Positions 15,998-24,882 of a stretch of 48,755 bases of DNA are shown here, in pieces. Source of the stretch: JBELMB01 sp042088665 (lineage in GTDB: Bacteria; Pseudomonadota; Alphaproteobacteria; Rhodobacterales; Rhodobacteraceae); assembly GCA_042088665.1 (NCBI GenBank), contig JBELMB010000015.1, positions 1 through 48,755 on the forward strand, in the 5' to 3' direction. Within the stretch, counting starts at the first letter, position 1. Every line of letters begins with the position of its first letter. The notes below the pieces were generated by a model. The model saw only the letters and a program-made list of their open reading frames with translations. It was not told the origin of the DNA and made no database searches. The position numbers were made by a program, and so were the translations under genes.

Positions 15998-17380
15998 GTG
16001 ACACGCACATCCGCCATCGAGACCATCTCCCGGTATTTCGACGAGGGCCGCTTCAAGGACGAGCTGGGCATACTCGTGTCCCATGAGACCGAGAGCCAGA
16101 CACCAGACAAGGCCCCGCACCTTGCGCGCTACCTGACGGAGGCCATGATACCACGTCTCAGCGCGATGGGGTTTCGCTGCGAGATCCATGCGAACCCGGA
16201 TGCGGACGCCGGCCCGCTTCTGGTGGCGGAACGCATGGAAAGCGAAGCGTTTCCGACGATCCTGACCTATGGGCACGGGGATGTGATCCGCGCGCAGACC
16301 GAGCAATGGCGCGACGGCCTGCATCCCTTCCGACTGGTTGAAGAAGGCGAGCGGCTCTATGGTCGGGGCACTGCCGACAACAAGGCGCAGCACCTCATCA
16401 ACATCGCGGCCCTCGACGCTGTCCTGCAAACCCGTGGGGCGCTGGGCTTCAACTCCCGGATCGTGATCGAGATGGGCGAGGAGATGGGCTCCCCCGGTCT
16501 TGCCGCTTTTTTCGAGACCAACAAGGAGGCGCTCTCGGCGGATGTCCTGATCGCCTCGGACGGTCCACGGCTGCAACCCGGGACCCCGACGATCTTCATG
16601 GGGGCGCGCGGCGGCATCTCCTTTGACCTGATCGTGGATCTGCGCGACGGCGCCCATCATTCGGGCAACTGGGGCGGTCTGCTTGCCGATCCGGCCATGA
16701 TCCTCGTGCAGGCCCTGTCCACGATCACCGATGTGCGCGGGCAGATCCGCATCCCCGACTGGCGACCGGACAGCCTGACCGACACGATCCGCACCGCCCT
16801 GCGCGATCTGCCGGTCAAGGGAGATAGCGGTCCGGCCATCGACGAGGAGTGGGGCGAGGAAAGCCTGACCCCCGCAGAGCGTGTCTTTGGCTGGAACAGT
16901 TTTGCCATCCTCGCCATGGAAAGCGGCGTGCCCGCGGCACCGGTCAATGCGATTTCGGCGCGCGCCCGGGCGGCCTGTCAGCTCAGATATGTGGTCGGGA
17001 CATCTCAGGAGGACATTCTGCCTGCCTTGCGGCGCCATTTGGACGCATGCGGCTTTGAGATGGTGCAAATCATTCCCCATGAGCGTGGGTTTTTCGATGC
17101 GACCCGGTTGCAGCCCGACCATCCTTGGGTGACTTTCGCCGCGCGCTCGATCACCGAGACCTCTGGACAGGCCCCCCACATCCTGCCCAATCTGGGAGGG
17201 TCTTTGCCGAACGAAGTCTTTGCAGAGATTCTGGGGGTGCCGACGGTCTGGATCCCCCACTCCTATCGCAGCTGTTCGCAACACGCGCCCGACGAACATG
17301 TCCTGAAACCCGTCTGCCGCGACGCTTTGCGGCTGATGACAGGGTTGTTCTGGGATGTGGGTGAGGGGCCTCCCGCGTAG
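15998..17380 (+). CDS. M20-family metallopeptidase
   Basis: A second, only distantly related M20 hydrolase, about 460 residues. The di-metal motifs are all visible: GHGDVI, YGRGTADNK, EMGEEMGSPG, ASDGPR and, near the C-terminus, CSQHAPDEH. The family cleaves dipeptides, acyl amino acids or carbamoyl compounds. GTG at 15998 has GAGG at normal distance and is chosen as the start; a TTG overlapping the previous stop at 15980 is the alternative. As last gene of the transporter operon it probably takes the next step after the AbgB-like enzyme or acts on a different peptide from the same importer. It converges on the DEAD-box helicase gene with 49 bp between stops and no clear terminator. Confidence 0.88.
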   Translation: MTRTSAIETISRYFDEGRFKDELGILVSHETESQTPDKAPHLARYLTEAMIPRLSAMGFRCEIHANPDADAGPLLVAERMESEAFPTILTYGHGDVIRAQTEQWRDGLHPFRLVEEGERLYGRGTADNKAQHLINIAALDAVLQTRGALGFNSRIVIEMGEEMGSPGLAAFFETNKEALSADVLIASDGPRLQPGTPTIFMGARGGISFDLIVDLRDGAHHSGNWGGLLADPAMILVQALSTITDVRGQIRIPDWRPDSLTDTIRTALRDLPVKGDSGPAIDEEWGEESLTPAERVFGWNSFAILAMESGVPAAPVNAISARARAACQLRYVVGTSQEDILPALRRHLDACGFEMVQIIPHERGFFDATRLQPDHPWVTFAARSITETSGQAPHILPNLGGSLPNEVFAEILGVPTVWIPHSYRSCSQHAPDEHVLKPVCRDALRLMTGLFWDVGEGPPA

Positions 17381-17429
17381 GGATCTGGCGCTGGCCGCGC
17401 CTCACCCCGCGTCGCGCAGACCCGCGCGC

Positions 17430-19628
17430 CTATTTGGTTCGGGGTGGTTTGCGCATCGGGCGCGCATCCGGCCCCTTGGGGGCGTGCGTTGCCATGTTCT
17501 TGGACGGTTGGCCCTTGGGTTTGGATTTTTGAAGCGCCTTGCGTGACCCCATGGGTTTGGAGGGATCGGCGGCGTTCTTGCGCCGCTTTTGCTGAGCAGG
17601 GGCGTCCTTTGCACCGGGCGCATTGCTCTGAGCGCCCTGGCTTTTGACGCGACCGGGCTTTGGCTTGCCTGACGTCGGCTTGCTCCACGTCGGTTTTTCA
17701 AACGTGGATTTTTCAGATTTCGATTTTTCAGGAGTCAGCTTTGCAGGCGCTGGCTTTTCTGGTGTCGGCTTCGCAGGTGTCGGTCTCTCGGACCGCGTTG
17801 GCGCAGCAGGCTCTGAATGCCTTGCAGGCTTGTCCTTGCGGCGCTCTGTCTGGTGCGGCTTGCCAGATCCGGGCGCATCGGCCTGCGTGGGCGCTGCGCG
17901 CGGTTTCTTGCGTGGGGCATCCTCACGCGCCGTCTCCCTTGGCGCGCTTTGCGCGGAGGGCGGTCCGCCGGGGCGGGCAGGCTCTGTTCTTGGCGCGGCG
18001 GGCGGCCCTTTGGGAGAGGCCTCAAAGTCGGGAGGACCCGGCAGTTCCGTCAACCGCGCGCCTTGTTCAATGACAAGCTCAGCCCCCAACTCGGTTTTCA
18101 ACGCAGGCACCGCAGACGACAGTATCTCGACGAATGTTTCCTGATACTGGACGCGTATGGCGCCAATCGCATCTTTTGAAAGACCGGCGTTGCGGCACAG
18201 CATCGGAAGGATCCAACGCGGCTCTGCACGCTGTTTGCGGCCCAGTGACAGCGAGAACCATGTGCTGGGCCCAAAGGCGATGGGCTCTCGCTGTTTGCGA
18301 TCAGCGGGATCGGCGACGCCGCCCAGCATTTCCGGCGCGGAATTGCGTTCCCGGTAAAGACGCAGGTAGGCCGCCGCGATCTGCTCTGCGGTGCGGCTTT
18401 CGAGCAAGCGTTTGGAAAATGCCTGTTCTTCAGTGCTGAGGGGCTCGTCCCATGCGGGATCAGAAATGAGCCGGTCTTCGTCACGCGCCAGCACTTGTTC
18501 TGCAGACGGCGGGGTGCCCCATTCAGCTTCCAGCTTTGCCGTTTTCAAAAGGCGATGCGCCTTGGACTTTTGCCGCATCGGCACGATCAGGACCGAGGTT
18601 CCCTTGCGCCCGGCGCGCCCGGTTCGACCAGACCGGTGCAGCAGACCCTCGGCATTGGAGGGCAGATCTGCGTGGATCACCAGTTCCAGACCGGGCAGGT
18701 CAATGCCACGCGCGGCGACATCCGTCGCAATGCAGACCCGCGCACGCCCGTCGCGCAGCGCCTGCAAGGCATGGGTGCGTTCCGACTGGCTCAACTCCCC
18801 CGAGAGCGACACGACGGAAAACCCCCGGTTCGAGAATTTTGCCGTCAGGCGTGCAACCATCGACCGGGTGTTGGCAAAGACGATCGCGGTTTGTGCATCA
18901 TGGTACCGCAGCAGGTTGATGATGGCTTTTTCAATGTCGGACGGGGCGACCGTAAGCGCGCGATAGGCGATGTCGGCGTGCTGATCCTCTCGGCTGCCGA
19001 CTTCGATCCGCCGCGTGTTTTCCTTTTGGTAGGTTTTCGCGAGCTGGGCGATGCCGCGCGGCACCGTCGCCGAAAAGAGCAGCGTGCGCCGGTCCTTTGG
19101 CGTGTGGTCCAGAATGTATTCGAGGTCTTCGGAGAACCCCATATCCAGCATCTCGTCGGCCTCATCGAGGACAACCGCCTTCAGGTCGGCGAGGTCAATC
19201 ACACCACGGGTGACGTGATCCCTCAGACGCCCGGGGGTCGCGACAATCACATGGGCGCCGCGTTCGATCGACCGGCGTTCCGTGCGGGTGTCCATGCCAC
19301 CAACCGCCGAGGCGGTGACGATCCCGGCTTCGGCAAACAGCCAATCGAACTCCCGGCGTACCTGCATGGCCAGTTCGCGCGTGGGCGCAATGACCAGTGC
19401 CAGAGGCGTGGAAGGCCGGTCGAACCGACCGTTCTCGTCCAGCAGATCACCGGCAATCGCCAACCCGAAGCCAACCGTCTTGCCTGACCCTGTCTGCGCG
19501 GAGACAAGCAGGTCCAGTTCGCTCAGTTCAGCCTGAGTGACCGCTTCCTGGACAGGTGTGGGCTTGGTGTAACCTTTGGACGTCAACGCCGCAGACAGCG
19601 TCCGTGGCAGGTCGGAGAAATCTTGCAT
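17430..19628 (-). CDS. DEAD-box RNA helicase with DbpA-type RNA-binding domain and long basic tail
   Basis: Helicase motifs run in order: Q motif near 20-27, AQTGSGKT (44-51), PTRELA (82-87), TPGRL (131-135), DEAD (155-158), SAT (186-188), then HRSGRTGRAG in the second RecA domain (about 225-360). Residues near 455-545 fit the DbpA RNA-binding (RRM-like) domain, which in E. coli DbpA recognises 23S rRNA hairpin 92. The last 185 or so residues are low-complexity, rich in Lys, Pro, Ala and Arg, with repeated KPTPEKP-like units. It likely remodels rRNA during ribosome assembly, and the tail would add nonspecific RNA binding. ATG at 19628 follows AGGTGATGT. At 732 residues it is far longer than E. 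coli DbpA (457); the tail accounts for most of the difference. Confidence 0.93.
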   Translation of the reverse strand: MQDFSDLPRTLSAALTSKGYTKPTPVQEAVTQAELSELDLLVSAQTGSGKTVGFGLAIAGDLLDENGRFDRPSTPLALVIAPTRELAMQVRREFDWLFAEAGIVTASAVGGMDTRTERRSIERGAHVIVATPGRLRDHVTRGVIDLADLKAVVLDEADEMLDMGFSEDLEYILDHTPKDRRTLLFSATVPRGIAQLAKTYQKENTRRIEVGSREDQHADIAYRALTVAPSDIEKAIINLLRYHDAQTAIVFANTRSMVARLTAKFSNRGFSVVSLSGELSQSERTHALQALRDGRARVCIATDVAARGIDLPGLELVIHADLPSNAEGLLHRSGRTGRAGRKGTSVLIVPMRQKSKAHRLLKTAKLEAEWGTPPSAEQVLARDEDRLISDPAWDEPLSTEEQAFSKRLLESRTAEQIAAAYLRLYRERNSAPEMLGGVADPADRKQREPIAFGPSTWFSLSLGRKQRAEPRWILPMLCRNAGLSKDAIGAIRVQYQETFVEILSSAVPALKTELGAELVIEQGARLTELPGPPDFEASPKGPPAAPRTEPARPGGPPSAQSAPRETAREDAPRKKPRAAPTQADAPGSGKPHQTERRKDKPARHSEPAAPTRSERPTPAKPTPEKPAPAKLTPEKSKSEKSTFEKPTWSKPTSGKPKPGRVKSQGAQSNAPGAKDAPAQQKRRKNAADPSKPMGSRKALQKSKPKGQPSKNMATHAPKGPDARPMRKPPRTK
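17640..17835 (-). repeat. Degenerate in-frame repeats encoding a Lys/Pro-rich tail
   Basis: Within the helicase tail, short units of about 15 bases recur, giving peptides such as PTPEKP, LTPEKS, TFEKP, TWSKP and TSGKP in series. The variation is in single bases, as expected from slippage and unequal crossing over followed by drift. Copy number probably differs between related strains. Confidence 0.6.
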
Positions 19629-20009
19629 ACATCACCTGGAAGCGGGAAAGACCCCGCCTTAGTCGTATTTCTCTGCGTTGTATAGCCCACGCAACAAGTC
19701 TGGGCCGAGACGTGACGGTGCAAGAGCTGACCATCTGTCCCGTTCCGGACCTTCCCGGATCGAAACCATCGTCCGGATTGTTCAAGGATCCATTGGATCC
19801 GAACAAACACGCGGAAGACTGCGGTGGTCTTGCTGCCCTGCGACGGGCATCTTGGGCCGCGATGCGCGCGCCCTCACCGAGGCAGGCCTCTAAAATCTGC
19901 GGGGTTTTGCCCGGGGCGGTAAACACTTGTTGCAGAGATCGCTGCGAAACTCGCGAGGAACAAAACAGGTTCCCGCGCGTTGAAAGGTTGGGAAAAGACT
20001 GGCAGGGTG
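19629..20009. other. 380-bp divergent intergenic region without recognised gene
   Basis: It lies between the helicase (minus) and the GGDEF/EAL gene (plus) and should hold both promoters, but I found no convincing -35/-10 pair in either direction. GGATCC occurs twice, three bases apart, at 19786-19800. No open frame here looks coding and no RNA gene was recognised. Confidence 0.5.
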
Positions 20010-22685
20010 ATGTCACGTGAACGTTTTCCGGTGCCTCTGTTCGCTTCGCAACAGACTGAAAAAGGCATGAGCTTCGAAACACTCCCATGGGCGATCTTGG
20101 AACAGACCAGCGACGCGATTGTCGTTGGGCGTGGTTCTGCGCAGGGATCAGACCTGAACATCATGTTCACCAACCCCGCATTCACAGAGCTTTTTGGCAC
20201 CACAACTGACGCATATCCAGAACCGCTGACCGGCATGGATGCCGCTGGAACATGGCAACACGCAATGTTTCAGGCCGCTCTGGCAAAGGACCGGAACGAG
20301 GCGCGGACGATAGCGTTGGATGTCGCGCAAGGGCGCGGAGTTCGGCTGTCGCTGAGCCTGACGCGCATTTCCTGCGGGACGGATGGCGGTTTTTACATCT
20401 GTGCTGCATTCCGCCGTCTGGCCGAACCGGCCACCGACACCGCGCCCGGGCGGCAAGAACGGGCCAAACCGCTGATTTCAGGTCCAAACCCTTCCCGACG
20501 GGACCAACCTGAACCAGACGCCCAAATGCGGCCTGCCATGGATGCAAGCCCGTCTGACCCTGCGCTTGAGACCAGACTGGCGACCGCGCTGGACGCCTAT
20601 CCCGATCCCATCGTGGTATACGGTCAGGACCTTGGGCTGATCTACTGGAACAGCGCCTATGCCGCCTCGGTGTCCGACGGGCCGGACCCGCTTCAACAGG
20701 GGATGCATCTCGAAGAGGTGCTGAGAATGATGGTGCGAAACGGGCGCTATCCGGATGCCGTCGGGCGCGAAGATGCCTGGGTTCAGGGCATCCTGTCGTC
20801 CCAGACCCTCGACTCCCCGATCCAGGACGTGGAACTGGACGGCGACACCCATCACCGCCTGACACGGTCGCGCTCGGCAGAGGGGGACTATGTGGTGATC
20901 CGCCTCGACGCAACCGAACTGGTGCGTCAGAAACGCGCCGCAGAAGAGGCGCAGGCCCGGCTGATCGCGGCGCTGAATGGCTACCCGTCTCCCTTTGTCA
21001 TTTATGATTCCAACGATTGCCTCGTGGTCTGGAACGAGGCGTACCGCCATTCCATGGCCAATCATCCCGACGATCTGCAACCGGGCATGCACCGCACCGA
21101 CGTGACGCGCGTGGCGATTCGTGCTGGCAAGATCGCCGACGCCATCGGGCGCGAAGAAGAATGGATGTCAGACGCGCATCAGGCAACAGCGGTCGCGAAA
21201 CCGGTGCAGGATCTCGAACTGGCAGGTGACATCCACCACCGACTGCTCAGATCGCGGGCCCCAAACGGCGACCTCGTGATCATCCGCCTCGACACGACAG
21301 AACTGGTGCGACAACGCCGCGCGTTGGAACAGTATTCAGAGCAATTGGAAAAGGCCAATTTCGAGATCACGCACCAGGCGTTTCACGACGATCTCACCGG
21401 GCTGGGCAACCGCCGCCACCTGAGCCACAAGTTCGCGGTTTTCGTCCGTATGCGCGCCCGGCACGGCGGCGAAATCGCCGCCCTGCACATTGACCTCGAC
21501 CGGTTCAAACAGATCAACGACACGATGGGCCATGCCGCCGGGGACAAGGTCCTGCTCGACACCTCGCGCCGGATCATGGCCTGCGTTGAAAAAGGCGACG
21601 TGGTGGCGCGGATCGGCGGTGATGAGTTCATCGTGCTGGTTTACCTGTCCGAAGACGACGACCGCCCGGAACGCCTCGCCCGCCAATTGCTGGAGGAACT
21701 GTCCCAGCCGACACTGTTCGAGGGCAAGGAATGCCGGTTCGGGGCGTCGATCGGCATGGCCCGCACGCCGCTGTCGTCAGAAGCGGAACTTCTGACCAAT
21801 TCCGACGTTGCGCTCTACAAGGCAAAGCGCGACGGCCGCGGGCAGCTTGGCATCTTTGACCAGTCCGATCTGCGCGACTTGCGTCACTACAAGAACGTGG
21901 CCGACGACATCCTGCGCGGCATCGAACAGAACGAGTTCCTGCCGTTTTACCAGCCCCAGATCGACGCGCAGAGCGGAGAGATCGTAGGGATGGAGGCGCT
22001 CGCGCGCTGGGACCATCCGGAAAAAGGCATCCTGCCGCCCGGGGTCTTTCTGTCGGTGGCCACCGATCTGAGCGTTGCCGCCGAGATCGACAAGATGATC
22101 TTTGAACGCGCAATAAAGGAGTGTTCGAACGCCTTTCGCGGTTTGGACAACCCACCGGCCTTGTCGTTCAATGTCAGCGCCAAACGGGTGAACGACGCGG
22201 AGTTCAAATCCATCCGCGCCCATGTACAGGCCTACCCGGGCCGCGTGGCCTTTGAATTGCTGGAAACCATCTTTCTCGAAGAGGAAGACGATGAATTCCT
22301 CTTTCAGCTCGACCAGTTGCGGGACCTTGGTGTCGACATCGAAGTGGACGATTTCGGCAGCGGCCGGGCCTCGGTTGTTGCCCTGCAGCGTATCGCACCC
22401 GACCGGCTGAAGATTGACCGCAGGCTTGTCGCCCCGATCACCGAAAGCGCCAGCGGGCTGCGCCTGCTGCGTTCCATCGTCGACATTGGTCATGCGTTGA
22501 ACATGGGCGTGACCGCCGAAGGCGTGGAGACGCAGGCACAGTTCGACCTGCTGAGAGAACTGGGCTGTGATCGGATGCAAGGTTACCACATCGCCCGACC
22601 GCTCCCCTTTGATGCGCTGTTGAGTTACCTGCAAAACAGCGGCGACTATCCCCTGCCCCTTCCCCTGCATCGCAACGGGTCGTAG
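20010..22685 (+). CDS. PAS-PAS-PAS-GGDEF-EAL cyclic di-GMP turnover protein
   Basis: About 891 residues. A first PAS-like domain (about 20-135) is followed by two near-copies of another PAS unit (about 183-300 and 310-425), both with the sequence pattern WN.AY, GMH, GREE/D.W and HHRL.RSR. Then come GGDEF (motif 536-540, intact) and EAL (motif 662-664, intact). Further EAL signature elements DDFGSG, KID, AEGVET and QGYHIARPLP are present, so both cyclase and phosphodiesterase sites look usable. The usual RxxD inhibitory site before GGDEF is EKGD here, so product inhibition may be lost. No membrane helix is seen; it is a soluble sensor. Starts at TTG 19980, GTG 20007 or ATG 20067 are also possible; the ribosome site is weak for all of them. 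Confidence 0.9.
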   Translation: MSRERFPVPLFASQQTEKGMSFETLPWAILEQTSDAIVVGRGSAQGSDLNIMFTNPAFTELFGTTTDAYPEPLTGMDAAGTWQHAMFQAALAKDRNEARTIALDVAQGRGVRLSLSLTRISCGTDGGFYICAAFRRLAEPATDTAPGRQERAKPLISGPNPSRRDQPEPDAQMRPAMDASPSDPALETRLATALDAYPDPIVVYGQDLGLIYWNSAYAASVSDGPDPLQQGMHLEEVLRMMVRNGRYPDAVGREDAWVQGILSSQTLDSPIQDVELDGDTHHRLTRSRSAEGDYVVIRLDATELVRQKRAAEEAQARLIAALNGYPSPFVIYDSNDCLVVWNEAYRHSMANHPDDLQPGMHRTDVTRVAIRAGKIADAIGREEEWMSDAHQATAVAKPVQDLELAGDIHHRLLRSRAPNGDLVIIRLDTTELVRQRRALEQYSEQLEKANFEITHQAFHDDLTGLGNRRHLSHKFAVFVRMRARHGGEIAALHIDLDRFKQINDTMGHAAGDKVLLDTSRRIMACVEKGDVVARIGGDEFIVLVYLSEDDDRPERLARQLLEELSQPTLFEGKECRFGASIGMARTPLSSEAELLTNSDVALYKAKRDGRGQLGIFDQSDLRDLRHYKNVADDILRGIEQNEFLPFYQPQIDAQSGEIVGMEALARWDHPEKGILPPGVFLSVATDLSVAAEIDKMIFERAIKECSNAFRGLDNPPALSFNVSAKRVNDAEFKSIRAHVQAYPGRVAFELLETIFLEEEDDEFLFQLDQLRDLGVDIEVDDFGSGRASVVALQRIAPDRLKIDRRLVAPITESASGLRLLRSIVDIGHALNMGVTAEGVETQAQFDLLRELGCDRMQGYHIARPLPFDALLSYLQNSGDYPLPLPLHRNGS

Positions 22686-22823
22686 TGCAGGGGCCTTTCG
22701 TGAACAGGCCCGTAGACCACATGTCTTGCAGTGAACACGCCGGGGCAAGAAACCCCGAACCACAAGGCGGCGATCTCGCAGACCGGGCTGGGCAAACCCG
22801 ATATCCCCGTGCATGCTCTGCCC

Positions 22824-23468
22824 ATGTCTGTGATCGAATACGTCTACTCGGCCCATTCGGCCTTTGCCTATCTCGGTTCGGCGGAACTGGGCAGGATCTG
22901 TGCCACCCACGGCGCGCAACTGATCCACCGGCCCATTCTGCTGTCCCCGGTGGTCGAGTCGCAGGGCAGCCTGCCGTTTCACGCGCGCACGCAGGCCCAT
23001 GTGGACTACTTCTTTGGTCGAGAGATCGAGCGTTGGGCCACCTACCGCAACGTGGCAGTGATCTCGCAACGGCCCAGTTTCCATGACGCGGATTACAGCC
23101 TCGCCTCTGGCATGATCATCGCCCTGGGGGAGGCAGGCCCGGCAGTGGACCGGATGGCCCACGCCGTGCTGGAAGCGCATTGGCGCGACGATGCGGATCT
23201 GTCTGACGTGGCGGCTTTGGCGGCGCTGGCCGCACGCGAAGGGCATGATGCGCAGGCGCTTCTGGCCATGGCAGGCAGCGAAACCGTGCAACGCAAGCTC
23301 AGGGACAACTCCGATTGGGCGCGGGCGCGGTCGGTCTTTGGCTCGCCGACATATATCGTCGACGGGGATCCGTTCTACGGGCAGGACCATCTGGCCCTTG
23401 TCGAAGAGGCCTTGCAAACCCCCTTTGCCCCGACGGTCTGGCGCAACCCGCCGGTCGACGCGCGCTGA
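22824..23468 (+). CDS. 2-hydroxychromene-2-carboxylate isomerase / DsbA-family protein
   Basis: A thioredoxin-fold protein of the HCCA isomerase/kappa-GST type, about 214 residues. The N-terminal strand and active-site turn read IEYVYSAHSAFAYLGS, with Ser in place of the DsbA cysteine pair, and the C-terminal signature is VFGSPTYIVDGDPFYGQD. The family uses glutathione to isomerise aromatic ring-cleavage products or acts on related substrates. ATG at 22824 puts the first strand at residue 3, as in homologues; an in-frame GTG at 22731 would add 31 residues with no family resemblance. No aromatic degradation genes are nearby, so the true substrate is unclear. The RND efflux pair follows after 159 bp. 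Confidence 0.82.
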   Translation: MSVIEYVYSAHSAFAYLGSAELGRICATHGAQLIHRPILLSPVVESQGSLPFHARTQAHVDYFFGREIERWATYRNVAVISQRPSFHDADYSLASGMIIALGEAGPAVDRMAHAVLEAHWRDDADLSDVAALAALAAREGHDAQALLAMAGSETVQRKLRDNSDWARARSVFGSPTYIVDGDPFYGQDHLALVEEALQTPFAPTVWRNPPVDAR

Positions 23469-23627
23469 CGCCGCCAGAACCATAGCCCTGAGACGCCCAG
23501 CGCGCCCTTCGACAGGCGTGAATTCAGGGCAATCGAGAGGGCGCATGGATGACCTGCGGTCAGTCGTCATTGCGCATTCGCAAACGATCAATAAGCTTTG
23601 CTTAAAACCACAACCGGGAGACGACTC

Positions 23628-24878
23628 GTGGGACAAAGAGTACTGGCGCTCAGCGCTGCCATCCTGTTGGGATGTGCCGCCGTCGATCTGGCGGCGCAAG
23701 AGAGCCAAGTGCGGCCCGCCAAGGTTTTCGAGATCGTCGAGACCGAAGATGTCCTGCAAAGGAGCTATCCCGCCATCGTCCTGCCCTCGCGGGAAGCGAT
23801 CCTGTCGTTCCGCGTGTCCGGTCGGGTGGTCGAACTGCCGATCCGCGCGGCACTCGACGTCAGCGAAGGCGATATGCTGGCCAAGCTCGACACCCGCGAT
23901 TTCGAGACGAACGTCGCACTTTTGCAAAGCCAGATGGATCAGGCCTCTGCCGAACTGGACGCGCTTCGGACCGGCGCGCGCCCCGAAGAGATCGCCGCGC
24001 TGGAGGCCGCAGTGGCCTCTGCACAGGCGCAACTGGACGCGGCGCAGGACGCCCTGACACGGACACAGCAACTGGTAGAGCGCGGCGTCTCGACCACCGC
24101 GCAGCTTGAAGGCGTGCAGGCAGAATTCCGTGTCGCCGAGGCCAACCTGCGCGCCCAGCAAGAGCAATTGCGCATCGGGCAGGTGGGGGGCCGCCCCGAA
24201 GAGATCGCCGCCGCCGAAGCCGCCATTCGCGGGCTTGAGGCACAGTTGCAACAGGCCCGGGACCAATTGGCCGATGCCTCGCTGACCGCGCCTTTCTCGG
24301 GCATCATCGCCCGGCGCGACATCGACAATTACACCAATGTTCAGGCCGGGTCGCCCGTGGCCCTGCTGCAAAGCCTGTCGCCAGCGCATCTTGCCTTTGA
24401 CATCCCCGGCACCGACGTGACCATGTTCAGCAGGCTCGGCGTGGACAACATCGTCACGGTCGCCCGCTTTGACGCCTATCCGGGGCAGGAGTTCCTTGCC
24501 GAAGTGGTGGAGTTCTCCGTGCAGGCGGATGACGCCACCCAGACCTACCGTGGGCGGGTCTCTGTCCAGATCCCCGATGACCGGCTGATCCTGCCGGGGA
24601 TGGTGGCCGATGTCACCGCCTCCATCGCGGGCGGTGTAGACGCCAGGACGCTGGTGCCGCTTTCGGCGATCACGGCGCAGGCAAATGGCGATCCCTTCGT
24701 CTGGCGGCTGGACGCCGAGAACAGTGTCGCCGCGGCGCCGGTCACTCTGGGCGACATCCGCGCAGGGATGGTGATCGTCGAAGAGGGGCTGACGGCGGGT
24801 GACGTGATCGTATCTGCCGGTGTCAGCCGTCTGACCCCCGGACAAAAAGTCCGGCCCATCACCAAGGTCGGGAACTGA
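23628..24878 (+). CDS. RND efflux periplasmic adaptor (membrane fusion protein)
   Basis: An AcrA/MexA-type adaptor of 416 residues. GTG at 23628 has GGGAG seven bases upstream and starts just before a hydrophobic export signal; an upstream TTG at 23598 lacks such a site. The signal has LLGC, so it may be a lipoprotein, although the residue before Gly is not ideal; otherwise cleavage after DLAA is likely. Order: lipoyl/barrel half, alpha-helical hairpin (about 90-230), second lipoyl half with LTAPFSGIIARR, then beta-barrel. The hairpin contains an internal duplication: RPEEIAALEAAVASAQAQL and RPEEIAAAEAAIRGLEAQL. It links the following inner-membrane pump to an outer-membrane channel, which is not encoded in this stretch. 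Confidence 0.92.
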   Translation: MGQRVLALSAAILLGCAAVDLAAQESQVRPAKVFEIVETEDVLQRSYPAIVLPSREAILSFRVSGRVVELPIRAALDVSEGDMLAKLDTRDFETNVALLQSQMDQASAELDALRTGARPEEIAALEAAVASAQAQLDAAQDALTRTQQLVERGVSTTAQLEGVQAEFRVAEANLRAQQEQLRIGQVGGRPEEIAAAEAAIRGLEAQLQQARDQLADASLTAPFSGIIARRDIDNYTNVQAGSPVALLQSLSPAHLAFDIPGTDVTMFSRLGVDNIVTVARFDAYPGQEFLAEVVEFSVQADDATQTYRGRVSVQIPDDRLILPGMVADVTASIAGGVDARTLVPLSAITAQANGDPFVWRLDAENSVAAAPVTLGDIRAGMVIVEEGLTAGDVIVSAGVSRLTPGQKVRPITKVGN

Positions 24879-24882
24879 CCCA

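Noticed and set aside
19786..19800. GGATCC repeated three bases apart in the helicase/GGDEF intergenic region
   Set aside because: Two copies of a six-base palindrome are not enough to call an operator or repeat family.
23571..23584. Short dyad TTGCG-N4-CGCAA ahead of the efflux adaptor gene
   Set aside because: Five-base arms alone are expected often by chance, and no TetR- or MarR-type regulator gene lies nearby to support an operator.
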